A stretch of 64,000 bases of DNA. Origin: Mesostigma viride. Lineage: Eukaryota > Streptophyta > Mesostigmatophyceae > Mesostigmatales > Mesostigmataceae. The notes beneath the pieces were generated by a model that was not told where the DNA came from, searched no databases, and saw only the letters and a list, made by a program, of their open reading frames with translations. Below, in pieces: positions 1-10,388 of the stretch (position 1 is the first letter of the stretch; every line of letters begins with the position of its first letter). The stretch is from assembly GCA_009746045.1 (NCBI GenBank), contig RPFO01000082.1:2318506-2382505 (forward strand). Direction: 5' to 3'. The position numbers and the translations under genes are program-made.

Positions 1-134
1 GGTCCCATAATTGTAGGCTGGGCGCGGCTAAATACTGAAAGCATCATCCATGGGGGCCATTATGGGCGCACATGCGCGTGGGCCACTTGCAAAGGCTAAG
101 CCTTAGTATCTAATCTACACTACTGGTATATTCC

Positions 135-725
135 CTAGTCTGGGGTGGCAGGAGGGGCCTGCCAGGGCTTGTGGTCAACGTGGATGACCGCCCCCCTCCA
201 GTATACCGGCTTCCCCCCTGCACGCTGCCGGAGCTGAAGGTAGGTCGGCCATAGCTCGCGTCGCCGCTGTTGCTGGGCCAAGGTCAAGTCGTCGTCCAGC
301 GTGAAGCGAGTCTCCGAGAGCTTCTTGCGGCATTTAAGGAACGCCAGCTTGTCCCCCATGGACTTAAAGGTGAGGAGCACGGGTGCCGGGCCAGCCTTCC
401 CCCGCGCGCGGGGGAGGCGGACAGCCGACATGTCCAGCTCACCAGTGAGTAACATGGGGGCAAGAATGGCGCCGCTTAACTGCCTCAAGGAGACTCGTGG
501 AGATCTCACCTGCCGGCTGGTCGAAGTGCTTGACGATGACATTGTGGCTGCGCTTGTCGAGCTCGGCCGCCTCGCGAAGGTCGAGGGCTTGTTGCTTGAG
601 TTGTGGGCACCGCGATGGTGGAGGTGGTGGAGGTGGTATGATGCTTAAGCAAGTCCGCCCAGGTGGAGGGAACATCGCTGGCCGGGCCAGCAGGTGCCGG
701 CTGGGCAGCGATTTCCTGCACCGCT
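135..725 (-). pseudogene. L1-like ORF1 fragment (copy A)
   Basis: Minus-strand reading frames here match the C-terminal half of the intact ORF1 at 10820-12229: LPRARGKAGP, then TLDDDLTLAQQQRRRELWPT, then PVYWRGA and HKPWQ. The upstream part (506-721, motif TWADLLKHHTTSTTS) is in another frame, so at least one frameshift separates the coiled-coil/linker part from the RNA-binding part. The N-terminal third is missing. It is a 5'-truncated, decayed copy of the ORF1-only retroposon described at 10389-12376. Confidence 0.85.
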
Positions 726-1499
726 CAGGGCTATGTGTTACATATGCTCCCCACGGAGCTATAGTAGTAATTAATGCAGCGCATACCCGCATCAAGGCCA
801 TGCCTGGGCGGCCCTCCGCCGCCTCGACAGGTTCTGAACATGCTGCTAGCGACCTGAGCGAGCGGCCGGCGCAAGCGCATGCATTCTGATCAAGGCCCTT
901 GTCGCCATACGAATGCACCTTCAGTATGAGCACTACGCTACGTGAAAACGGCTGAAAGACATGGTTGACGGCGGATCGAGCTAGCTCTGAACGTACCGTC
1001 CGCGTCTAAGCCACGAATTCAGCTATCAGATCAAGTTTGCATCCGGTGTGCGTCTCTATAAGACGCATCCGCCAGTATCATCAGTTACGGCCTGAAACGC
1101 AGCATCAAAAAAGTTATACGCACGTGACGTAATTCACGCAGGCTTTGACATCCCCGAAAGCTAAACGCGGTCTGGAAACGGAGCTTTCGATCCGGCTCCC
1201 AGCCCAACCCACTCGCCCTTGCTAGATCGCTCAGCCGCCTCGGGATTACCTCGGCGCTCACTCATCGCCAATTAACTGGGACAGACGACCTCGTACCGAG
1301 CCAAAGAAACCTTGCCGAGAACCCAAACGGATTCGTTAATTGGTACCCCGGCCAGGATACCTTTTCCTATCACGATTGGCAGAGCCTGTCCACGAGCGAG
1401 AATATATGCGAATATCATCCACTACTTATCACTGTCCAGAGCCATATTGTGCCATGCCAATCCAGGGTAATCATTGACCTTGGACATTGTGGGGACGCC
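726..1499. other. no gene recognised
   Basis: Mixed-composition sequence with no long open frame and no motif I can name. Short stretches near 940-1090 loosely resemble the 5' leader of the L1-like family but too weakly to call. Confidence 0.4.
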
Positions 1500-1800
1500 A
1501 GTAGTCACTGCCGCCATCGGGCAGCCATGCCTAGAATTAATGTTTGCCTAGCCGATCGAGTCACCATACCTAGTCACGTGCACCGCTAGCGCACGGTACA
1601 TAACCAGCCCGGCCTAGCCCTAGCTTATAGCCCTTGTACAACCATGCTACGTCCTGGCTATGATCAGCGCTCGATCACTTGCCCACACTCCTTGTTATGA
1701 TATGCTCACACGGGTCTTATTGCACCCACAGAACTTGCCGGATTGTCTATCGTGTCCGATTGCTGCTGTGGCATTAGTTCATTAACTAGTGTGACCCGCT
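1500..1800 (+). mobile_element. short retroposon family R2, 3'-incomplete copy
   Basis: The block with GCTACGTCCTGGCTATGAT, CTTATTGCACCCACAGA and GCCGGATTGTC recurs at 43690-43992 (plus) and, reverse complemented, at 8385-8825. Here it stops without the (AATT)n tail, just before the minisatellite at 1896. It is non-coding. The family name R2 is only a label for this report and does not refer to the rDNA R2 element. Confidence 0.65.
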
Positions 1801-1895
1801 GGCTTCTCCCAGCACTTTGCGGCGGTAGAGGGACTGCCCGCTGCCCGCTGCGTAGTACGTGGTCCTTCGCTGCATGCGCTCCGGAGAGGGGAACA

Positions 1896-2168
1896 GTACG
1901 GTGCTCGCTTCGCTCGCGGCCCGCTGGATAGTACGGTGCTCGCTTCGCTCGCGGCCCGCTGGATAGTACGGTGCTCGCTTCGCTCGCGGCCCGCTGGATA
2001 GTACGGTGCTCGCTTCGCTTGCGGCCCGCTGAACAGTACACGGTGCTCGCTTCGCTCGCGGCCCGCTGAACAGTACGGTGCTCGCTTCGCTCGCGGCCCA
2101 CTGAACATAACGGTGCTCGCTTCGCTCGCGGCCCACTGAACATAACGGTGCTCGCTTCGCTCGCCGGG
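1896..2168. repeat. 35-bp minisatellite with GCTCGCTTCGCTCGC core
   Basis: About eight tandem units of roughly 35 bp, each holding GGTGCTCGCTTCGCTCGC followed by GGCCCGCTG or GGCCCACTG and a variable GATAGTA/AACAGTA/AACATAA spacer. One unit is 37 bp and one has a C-to-T change in the core. Open frames on the minus strand (repeats of RAKRAP and RERSEHR) are by-products of the repeat. Confidence 0.9.
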
Positions 2169-2329
2169 CGCTTCGCGCGGATTGGTGGTCAGTCGGTCCT
2201 CTTCTTTCTCATTGGCGTTCAGTAATTCGAAGGCTTTGTTGGATTGGCGGCCCGGAAGTCGCGATGCCCTGCATGGATAGTGCGGGATACTGTGACATTG
2301 CCAACTTAATTAGTATATAGGATTAAGAA

Positions 2330-2480
2330 CATGCATAGCTCCGTAGGGAGCATATGTAACACATAGCCCTGAGAAGGGGCATCTATGGGCCGGCTACAGC
2401 CTGCAGGTGGAGGATGTAAACTGTTACCTGCTCTGGGTGCACAATGTGCACCTGCATGCCATGCGCCATGATGAATATAT
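2330..2480 (-). repeat. diverged L1-like 3' UTR fragment
   Basis: Read on the plus strand it carries CTCCGTAGGGAGCATATGTA, ACACATAGCCCTGAGAAGGG and a diverged GGTGGAGGATGTAAAC. This matches the reverse complement of the 3' UTR that follows ORF1 at 10389-10819. There is no ORF1 attached. Confidence 0.6.
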
Positions 2481-2560
2481 GGCGTTTTCCGCGGACCGGC
2501 ACTGAACGCAAATGGTTTTCACCTTTGCGGCGTGCCAAATCAGAATATGGCTTCCCAGCA
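2478..2560 (+). repeat. dispersed repeat core of about 65 bp
   Basis: The stretch starting CGTTTTCCGCGGACCGGCAC and ending GCGTGCCAAATCAG is found again, reverse complemented and nearly identical, at about 20085-20146. There it lies next to a tRNA-like B-box sequence. Only the core is present here. Confidence 0.7.
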
Positions 2561-2664
2561 GAGACAACCATATGCCCCTAAAACCCCTCGATCAGGCTCC
2601 GGGAGAGGCCTCTATGTATTTTCCCAAACCGGCGCCTCTGAATGAGTTCCAAGCCTAGACGATC

Positions 2665-2925
2665 TGTGGCCACTGGACCATGGGGCAGCCCTACGTACTG
2701 CACCCGCTATGCGTTTGCTATAGTCGAAGCTTTATTTATTGCACCCACAGGGGATGCCGGATCGTTTTGACGGGGCCGATTGTGAACGGGTCCTGTGGCA
2801 TGAGGGAAGGGGGGATTCTCTGCCCGCCCCCTGCCCGCTGTGCACACTCAGGGATTGAAAGCAGTCGGGTGCTCCATGGCTCCCCAACGGGAGTGCTCAT
2901 GTGTTTAATCAATTCATTATAATTT
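2665..2925 (+). mobile_element. diverged R2 retroposon copy
   Basis: Contains the diagnostic blocks TTATTGCACCCACAGG, GCCGGATCGTT, GGGATTGAAAGCAG and TCCCCAACGGGAG in the same order as the better copy at 43690-43992. It ends in a degenerate AATT-type tail (TTTAATCAATTCATTATAATT). Confidence 0.65.
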
Positions 2926-4140
2926 CAATGTGTCAAAAGTATTGAGTGAGACAACTATTCCTAAAAGTATATGATTTTAATATACGTGTGAGAAGGCAGA
3001 ATTGCATACTGCTGGTCAGGACAGGCATATTCACAGGACAGGCATGTTCATTCTAAAACCAGCCTGTATCATTCTCAGCCTGTGTTCCATTCTGCCGGGA
3101 AGCCAGCCTATTTGCTGCTGGCCAGCTATCAAGGAGACAACCAGCGCAGGCCAGAAATCGGGAGCTATGTACAGACACTTGCGGCAGTTTCAAATTAGTA
3201 TGCCCAGGCATCCGGCAGCACTGCTCCAATGCAGAAGAGTTCTATGCCGAAGACTTCTTAACTCTATGAAGGGATGGAACATCCCGAGATCCTGGCTACA
3301 CGCCGACGCAATAAATTTTCACCACACCGCGACATCAGAGGCTGAAGCCGTAACGGATGGTAGGTACCAAGTTGATGGTTGGTACCTACCAAGCACCCCA
3401 ATCCCTGGGGAAACGACGTTGTGCGAGGAACGTTCCTTCCGTTAGTGTGACGAAACCTTAGGGTGCACAGATATGCCATACGGCTTGCACGCCGGTACAG
3501 GGAGCTGTCCTCCTCGGCATCCTCCCCTCTCGGGGCCGAACGCCCAAGTAATCACCAAACGGGCAAAAGTTAATGGGCAATATAAGCCCCAGCAGTGCAT
3601 CCGCCGGGCCCAGGTCAATAGCATGATGAGCCGACAATAAAGCTAGTTGTGGCCAAGTCCAGCCCATCCAGCTGGCGGCCAATGCACTGGCCGGCCGCCA
3701 GGCCTGCTGGCCAGTATAAGAGGCTGCCGATCATCGCAGAGATTGGCATCGATTCCAGGATGACTCATGACATGAGCTTGGCAGCAATCCATGCATGGAG
3801 GCAGCGGCTACACCAGCAAAGCACCAGAAAAGCAGGCACTCCACCAAAGCTACTCGGGGTTGCCACACAAACTATGTTTGCCTCCAGGAGCAATATTGTT
3901 TCACCACAAGGCGCTGTACGTGGACGCAAACTGCTTCTTTTCGGTTTGCTTTTTGACCTTGGTGATCGCCTTGTCTTTCACCGCAAGCGCTTTCTCCGTC
4001 AGCTTCTTCTTACGCAAAGCCGCGCGCCGTGGAATTTCCCGCTTCTGAGGCTTAGTTGTTTGCCTGCGCGAAATCAAATTGCTCACGCATGCAAGGGAAC
4101 AACGTACCAGAAACGGCAAAGTCAATACAGACGCGTAAAA
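2926..4140. other. no gene recognised; one dispersed motif
   Basis: No supported coding region. A short dispersed motif (GAGACAACCAGCGCAGGCCA plus GAAATCGGGAG) occurs at about 3130-3165 and again near 8312-8350, 22540-22570 and (reverse) 33295-33345. A small tandem duplication, GGTAGGTACCAAG/GTTGGTACCTACC, lies near 3360-3392. Confidence 0.5.
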
Positions 4141-4148
4141 AGGCAGGA

Positions 4149-4371
4149 TTCCCCCCCCCCACCCCCCACCCCCCACCCACCCACCCACCCACCCACCCAC
4201 CCACCCACCCACCCACCCACCCACCCACCCACCCACCCACCCACCCACCCACCCACCCACCCACCCACCCACCCACCCACCCACCCACCCACCCACCCAC
4301 CCACCCACCCACCCACCCACCCACCCACCCACCCACCCACCCACCCACCCACCCACCCACCCACCCACCCA
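4149..4371. repeat. (CCCA)n microsatellite
   Basis: A C-rich lead-in, then about 50 near-perfect CCCA units. The long Pro/Thr/His and Gly/Trp/Val open frames through it on both strands are produced by the repeat. Confidence 0.98.
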
Positions 4372-4909
4372 GTTTTGTTCCGGCGCAACGAAACCACGAT
4401 TTCGAGAATATCAATTATCTTCGAGGACACATGTGACCGGTCGCAATGGAAAGTAAGTTTATAGTAAATTGTTACTATTGAACGCGCCACTCAACGCACC
4501 CCTGACTCTTGGGTGTCTGAACGCCGCCTTCTCCTGTATCCATCTCCTGCCATTCTGCAACAGGAAACAATTTGCAATTTACAACTTGCACCATGGTGTG
4601 TCAGGTAATGTCTGGAATATGCAAGTATGTTGATTGGAATGACTGCAGTTGTCGACTTGACCAGCAAAAATCAACTGGGTGAGAAACTAACATACCAGCC
4701 CCACCGGAACCCGCTTTTTTAGAATCCTTGTCATCCACATCCATACCAAACGCCCTCAAAGCTGCTCTCTTACGCTTTCCCTTTGCCATATTTCCGAGCT
4801 AGAGTGAACCGCGCAGGCTGGAAATTGAGGACATGGCACGCGTGAATTTGCGTGTTAGTCTGAATTTATGGTGCTTGCAGCCAGCTTCGTTATTTATTAG
4901 CCGCCCGCT

Positions 4910-4958
4910 ATACAATATATAGATATAGATTCTCTGCTGCCCATGTGCGGCGTGGGAC

Positions 4959-4994
<36 letters not shown>

Positions 4995-4995
4995 G
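4910..4995 (+). repeat. (CAA)n-tailed dispersed repeat, plus copy
   Basis: A block with ATTCTCTGCTGCCCATGTGC and GGCGTGGGAC runs directly into about 11 CAA units. The reverse complement, with a shorter CAA tail, is at 5785-5860. A tail-less partial copy is at 5366-5390. The shared sequence plus CAA tail suggests a retroposon end. Confidence 0.55.
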
Positions 4996-5444
4996 TAACT
5001 AAGCAGCTGGCGCCTGGCTGTCCGTTCGGACTTCGTACGAGTACATACTACTTCTGACAAGCTTGTGTTGTCAACAAGGCTGGACCAGTCTGTGGATCCA
5101 CAATTACTGTATTTAATATCTCTGCTGAGTGTGTCATAACGCGCCCTATGAGCCCTTCACCTGTCACCTTCAGTGTGGGCGGTTCCGCTTACGGCACTGT
5201 AGATGTCACCTTCAGTCCTTCACACCAGGTCGACCACCTTCATTTTGGATTCGCTGATACTCATTTCCCCTCTCAACTCTTTGGTCCATAATTGGCTAAT
5301 AAAAAATATTGTGAATAAAAAATTTTATATACCCATTTCCCCGAAAAAATATCTCTGCTGAGTGCTGAGTGTTGCCCATGTGCGGCGTGGAATAACCCTG
5401 TCGGACCACCGGCCGACCGGCGCTGGAATAAACTCAACTCAACT

Positions 5445-5630
5445 CAATCTTAAAGATGAAGTAGACTCAAAACCCTCCTCGCGTACCACTGACCGCTACT
5501 TACTGTAGCAGCCTTTGGTGCCTACTTTAAGATTTTTTTGCAAAAACCAGCCCTGCGACCTTAACCGAAATTTTCAAATCCAGGGACTCAAGATCTCAAA
5601 TTAAACCTTGCAATCTTAAACGTCAAAGGG
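5445..5630 (+). mobile_element. MITE-like element, copy 1
   Basis: Shares GTACCACTGACCGCTACTTA, GCCTACTTTAAGAT and AACCAGCCCTGCGACCTTA with copies at 25388-25675 (reverse) and 26531-26790. CTTAAA/TTTAAGAT motifs lie near both ends. Exact termini are unclear in this copy. Confidence 0.55.
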
Positions 5631-5784
5631 TTGTTGTTGCACTGGTGTGCCATCTCATCAGTGCAGCTTTTTTTGGTTGGTTGCATTTGGACTGCGTTAT
5701 TTTCCAGGTAAATAGGTGTACGTTTATTCCAAATATAGCCAGTAGTTAATCCCTGCCAAGCCTAGGGTATCAAGATTATTTGGA

Positions 5785-5865
5785 CTGCGTTTTTGTTGTT
5801 GCTGTTGTTGTGGTTGGGTCCCACGCCGCAGTCAGCAGCAGAGAATTCTATACTGGCTCTCACCT
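5785..5865 (-). repeat. (CAA)n-tailed dispersed repeat, minus copy
   Basis: Reverse complement of the unit at 4910-4995: GTTGTTGCTGTTGTTG followed by GGGTCCCACGCCGCA and CAGCAGAGAATTCTATA. Confidence 0.55.
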
Positions 5866-6445
5866 GTACTGTAGTAGCGTAGTACTTCCGGTCGCGGATG
5901 CAGCAGGGCCTGCGACTGAGCAAATACTTCAGCCCCACAGTGCAGGGGGGCACAGTGCGATATTCTTATATCTGCGCGTGGATTTCTGTCAGCGAGCCCC
6001 TGAGGTCGCACGGTAAACAGGGCGGTTGACGCATGGTTGACGTGTTATAAACCAGCCATTGCAGTATAATTTGGTGAGTCAATGCAATTTTTAACTACGG
6101 GTGGGGAGGGTGCGCAGGAAGCATTTGCAAAGGCTGGCATTCATTTGGCATTGCATCCGTCAGATGTGACGATTGATTATGTCAGATCGGGATTGTCCCT
6201 TGAGATTCTTTAAGCACCGAGATTGAGAAGTCTTCTTAAGTAGAAAGTTGCGGTATGGCATTCGGGAGTGTGTAGATAGCCTTCTTGCGGGTAATATAAC
6301 CACCCATTTGCGACCTAAGCCAAGCAAATTTGTATCCCAAACACAACATGGCGGTGTCGGGGGCGGAGCTGCTGGTGTCGCGACACATGCCTGGCTCCTG
6401 GCTCTCTCACTAGGCCATTAAGCGTGTTTTAAACATTCCGGCATC

Positions 6446-7180
6446 ATGGTACAAGGTCAGGAGTCACCTAGAACTAAGCTCACGGGCCAGGAGTCGCCCA
6501 GAACAAAACTAACGGGCCGTTTGCCACTTCTCAACGTGTCCGAGAGACCGCGGAGTCCGCACGCCGGTGCCTTAGCGGAACTAAGCTTGAGCCCGACTTT
6601 TCGATATGGCCAAGGTCTCGGCTCGACCACGAGTCCCCGACGAGCAAAGAGCCCAATGAAAGGAGGATGCCTGATCAGCCCACGCATAGCCCTTCTCTCT
6701 CCCAAGGGTGCCAGCAACCTGCCTCCTGCTCTGTCCCCCACCGCGGCTGAGCTGTCCCCACGCCGGCTTGAAGCTCTCCCCCAACGCCCGGGCTCCAGAG
6801 GTGCCGTCCAGGCTTCCCGGGATGAATTTTACTTGTCAAAGGTGACCTGCCCCATCTGCAGTAGCCTGCTTACCTACCGCCGCAGCGGCCTGGAAGACAA
6901 GGTCAAGTGCTCGCTCTGCGGCGCCACGCTCGTGTGCTACCACGGCGAGGTTACGGTGCTGAAGCCGACGAGCCCCATCCACAGCGAGCACCGCTTCAAC
7001 AAGAGCTTCCACGACAAGGCGAATGAGTTCCAGACGAGCACGGTGCGCGTGACGAGGCACATGAACGGGAACACAAACGAGAAGCGGCTCAATTACTTCC
7101 AGGTGTCGCCGCCGCAGGTGGACAAGGGGACTGAGGAGCTGCGGGAGACACGCACGCTGCGAAACAGTTCGCCCGTGTGA
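6446..7180 (+). CDS. Ser-Pro-rich zinc-ribbon protein
   Basis: A 244-residue single-exon frame from ATG 6446 to TGA. Two CxxC knuckles (Cys135/Cys138 and Cys155/Cys158, 16 residues between pairs) have the form of a zinc ribbon. The N-terminal 120 residues and the tail are basic and disordered-looking and carry 13 Ser-Pro dipeptides (for example S7, S17, S37, S49, S63, S69, S78, S85, S97, S104, S176, S221, S242), the minimal target of proline-directed kinases. The first 24 residues contain a perfect tandem duplication of GQESPRTKLT. The family is not recognised. A CDK/MAPK-regulated nucleic-acid or protein-binding role is inference. Codon usage is GC-rich and unlike the surrounding repeats, so I take it as a real host gene. 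An unseen upstream exon cannot be excluded. Confidence 0.65.
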   Translation: MVQGQESPRTKLTGQESPRTKLTGRLPLLNVSERPRSPHAGALAELSLSPTFRYGQGLGSTTSPRRAKSPMKGGCLISPRIALLSPKGASNLPPALSPTAAELSPRRLEALPQRPGSRGAVQASRDEFYLSKVTCPICSSLLTYRRSGLEDKVKCSLCGATLVCYHGEVTVLKPTSPIHSEHRFNKSFHDKANEFQTSTVRVTRHMNGNTNEKRLNYFQVSPPQVDKGTEELRETRTLRNSSPV

Positions 7181-8384
7181 TGGGGGACCCCTTACTTTAC
7201 ATAACACCGCGGGACTTCCCCCGCCTGTTTTTGTCACACCGCGGGCTTTCTTGTCACACGGGCTTTCTTGGTTGTCCATACAGTACAGGCGGTGCCTGGC
7301 CACTTTGCAAGGCAACACCCTATGTGATAGACTGGTGAGGGGATCTTTAAAGCAGTTTCGCGGAATATCTGACGTTGTCACCCATGTGACACCATGGGAC
7401 CTGTGTGGGACTAATGTCTATTGTAATATACCCATGGAGGCACTCGCGAAGTGCGACAACCGATTTCAGGTTTGGTGGATGGAGTACGGAATGCTGGTGT
7501 GTCCACAGTGAGGGGATAGATGAGAACCCTTGCCAGGTAGGACGCATGGCCGGACGGATCTCTTAATCCTGCCATCCGTTCCTATCACGCTTTTATCATG
7601 ATTGGCGCTGGGTTTGATCCAGATGCAGCACGATTAATCACGCAGCATGAGCCCTGGCACCGGGTGGTGCTTGGTGTTGGTAGACATTTTCCGAGCTTGG
7701 CGGATAGCACTTGTTGTGGAAGGCCACGTACCAAGAACCTACCCAACCCTTGGAAGACAGTTTTACTCGATGCTGGTTTCAAGTCTGCCCACAACAAGTA
7801 TGGCTCGCCAATGTTAGCAAAGAGTGGGGAAATCTTTCTAGTCCTGACATGAAGAATGCCATGAGGAACATTAAAATTCAGTGCCATGGCAAGTTTGTTC
7901 GCTAGTGCAATTAGCAATTTGTTATAAGCTCCCTCCCGTGCGCACGGCCGGGGTACTGTACACAACTTTATTTCAATGTAAGCTCCAGAAACCACAAAAT
8001 GCGTCGATATGAAAATGTCTCACCTAATATTATTGTAGGCCCCACACATGCAGCTAACAGGCCTAGATCATTGGTGCACCATCATAATAAGAGTTGTCGA
8101 TCTCATTGATTGATTTATTCATTAATGCGTTAGATTATAACATGCCTCCGTTGGGAGATCATGTACATAGCACATATTAATGCGTTACTTAATCACTGCT
8201 AGCCAGGGTAGAAGTCCATGCAGGTGGAGGTTATTGCATGCCCCTGAGGATAGCCGCGCTACACTACCGCCTCGTCTGCCATTACAGTAGAGGACAGCTC
8301 GGATGAGGATTATATCAAGGGAGACAGCCAGCGCAGGCCAGAAATCGATCGGGAGAATCCGGACCATGGTAGCTCGGATTAATT
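7181..8384. other. no supported gene
   Basis: Overlapping short frames at 7598-7905 look weakly protein-like but show no domain and no clear splice sites. A decayed L1-like tail, with TAACATGCCTCCGTTGGGAG, is at about 8128-8180, and the dispersed GCGCAGGCCAGAAATCG motif at about 8330. Confidence 0.4.
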
Positions 8385-8825
8385 AATTAATTAAACTCTT
8401 GCTCCTGTTGGGGAGTCACGGATCGCACCGGAGTGCTTTTAATCCCTGTATGTGCACAACAGGAAGAAAGGGCAGAGACCCCCTTTCTCCTTCATGCCAG
8501 AGGGCATGCCACAGCTGCAATCGGACACGGTAGACGATCCGGCAAGTTCGGTGGGTGCAATAAGGCCCATGTGAGCATATCATAACAAGTCCTGAGCGTG
8601 GGCAAGTAAACTGATCATAGCCAGGACTGGTTGTCTCCTTGATAGCCAGGACGTAGCATGGCTGTACAAGCTAGGGCTAAGCTAAGGCTATGGCTGGTTG
8701 TGTACCGTGCGTAAGCGGGGCACGTGACTAGGTATGGTGGCACAGCTAGGCAAACATTCTAGGCATGGCTGCCATGGCGGCAGTGACTACCAATGATTAC
8801 AAGCTAGCTAGGGCTATTCTAGCCT
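8385..8825 (-). mobile_element. R2 retroposon copy, near full length
   Basis: On the plus strand it starts with an (AATT)n tail (TTAATTAATTAATTAA), then CTGTTGGGGAGTCACGG, GGCAAGTTCGGTGGGTGCAA and GCCAGGACGTAGCATGG, the reverse complement of the blocks at 1500-1800 and 43690-43992. It is the longest copy of the family in the window (about 440 bp) and has no coding capacity. Confidence 0.7.
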
Positions 8826-8884
8826 GCTGGGGGCGTCCACATCTTGTGGTTGATCATCAGGTCCCCGCCGGCCCGTCCAGTACA

Positions 8885-9035
8885 CCTTGGGCTTCTATTG
8901 TGCTTTTACATTCCCACCCTTGCAGGAAGTAGCTTAAAATGTATTAATTAAAAGCCATATGCCCCTTCTCTGGGATATGTGCTACATTTACTCCCAACGG
9001 AGTTATAATGTTCCTAATTAATTAATTAACTAATT
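8885..9035 (+). mobile_element. L1-like 3' end with (AATT)n tail
   Basis: CATTCCCACCCTTGCAGGAA, GCCCCTTCTCTGGGATATGT and CTCCCAACGGAGTTATAATG lead into an interrupted AATT tail. It is a heavily 5'-truncated copy, as target-primed reverse transcription often leaves. Confidence 0.75.
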
Positions 9036-9049
9036 AATTCTATTGTGCA

Positions 9050-9133
9050 CACACAGCCCAGGGCTGGATTAAAAGCACTTCGGTGCTCCCGGCTCCGTGA
9101 CTCCCCAACGGGAGCACGAGTTTAATTAATTGG
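9050..9133 (+). mobile_element. R2 retroposon tail fragment
   Basis: GGATTAAAAGCACTTCGGTG, then TCCCCAACGGGAGCACGAG and a short TTAATTAATT tail, identical in order to the end of the copy at 43690-43992. Confidence 0.65.
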
Positions 9134-9770
9134 GCTTCTGGGGGTCCTGCTCGTGCATGTCGGAGGTATTCAGGCCACAGGTCGCGTCGCTGCTGCTGCT
9201 GAGCGGGGGTCAGGTTGTCGTCCGGCGTCATGAGGTCGTGGAACCGCTTGCGACGAGAAAGGAACCGCCGCCTCAGGGGAGGGGAAGGTGAGCAGGACTG
9301 GTGGGGGAGCTTGTCGATCCCGTGAGTGGGGAAGGCGGTGGCACCTGCGCAGTTCTACCTCATCACCTTAACCAGGCCCATGCATGAGGGTAAGAAGCTG
9401 GTCCTTGAGCTCGTTGGCAAGGGTGTTTGACGTCTCACCTGGCTTAATTCAGGGGGAAACGACGCAGCACCACTCGGCACTCGCAGCGAGCGCGGTCGGT
9501 GGCCTCCGGTTGTTCGGCCTGCATGGCAGTGGTCCTCCAGCTCCTGGAGTTTCGTGGCGATGGCGTCAGTGGTTGAGGCGGTCACTGACCGCAGCAGGTC
9601 CGCATAGTCCTGAGCTAGTGAGAGCGGCGGGAGGTCGCCAGCATCCTGCCGCGGGGTGGCTGGGATCGATGCGATGGTCGCTGGACATCTGCTCCGCTAT
9701 CTTTAGGACCTGTGTGGCCAGGGCCTCGGTGTGGGCGGTGATGGCTTCAGTGAAGCTTCTTCATGAGCAC
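9134..9770 (-). pseudogene. decayed L1-like ORF1 (copy B)
   Basis: Minus-strand fragments DDNLTPAQQQQRRDLWPEYL (9160-9235) and more distant pieces up to about 9770 match ORF1 in order, but with many frameshifts. It is the most diverged ORF1 copy in the window. Confidence 0.6.
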
Positions 9771-9834
9771 GGGTATTCCATTAATTATAGCTCCGTGATC
9801 TCCCAACGGAGTCATGTTATAATTTAACTTAATT

Positions 9835-10388
9835 TAATTTTAATAGCTCCGTGGGGAGCATATGTATAACACATAGCCCTTCAAGAAGGGGCATCTATGG
9901 GCTTTTAATACAGTCTGGGCTACAACCTGCAGGTGGAGGATTGATGTAAACTGTCACCTGCTCGGGGTGCACAACATTTGTGCACCTGCACCGGCCGCCA
10001 TGAAGTATCCTGCATCCCGATCGATCATGCTCGCACGGGGCGACATATGAAGAGATGGCCTAGAAGGCTTGCCATTGAATTGAATTGAATTGGAACATAA
10101 CTCCGTTGGTCCGAGTATATGTACAAAGCACATATCCCTGAGAAGTGAGAAGGGGTATTTTATTTGGCTTATAATAATACACTCTGGGCTACTTCCTGCA
10201 AGGGTGGGGTGTAGTAAACTACACCTGCTCCGTGGGTGCACAAAGTGCACCTGCACACTGGTCACTATGTGTTCAGGCACCTACACTGAGTAACTAAAGG
10301 CGCCGACATATAGGGGGGAAGATCATCATGGCTTTACAAAGGCTAGCTAGGGCATGGATTCTCAGCAGAGAGTAACTCGATCCCGTGC
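9835..10388 (-). repeat. two L1-like 3' UTR fragments
   Basis: Reverse-oriented 3' UTR sequence starts at about 9840 (GCTCCGTGGGGAGCATATGT) and again at about 10085 (CATAACTCCGTTGGTCCGAG, preceded by a GAATT repeat tail). The second runs to GATCCCGTGCAT at 10388. Its continuation (GGGCACAGCAT) resumes at about 12377, so copy C appears to be inserted in it. Confidence 0.65.

Noticed and set aside
1706-2143. Minus-strand frames of 108-145 residues with RERSEHR repeats
   Set aside because: Three frames are open at once across the 35-bp minisatellite, a repeat effect.
3901-4490. Pro/Thr/His and Gly/Trp/Val frames
   Set aside because: By-products of the CCCA array.
7598-7905. Small gene or last exon
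   Set aside because: Two overlapping frames look weakly protein-like, but there is no domain, no clean splice site and no homology within the window.
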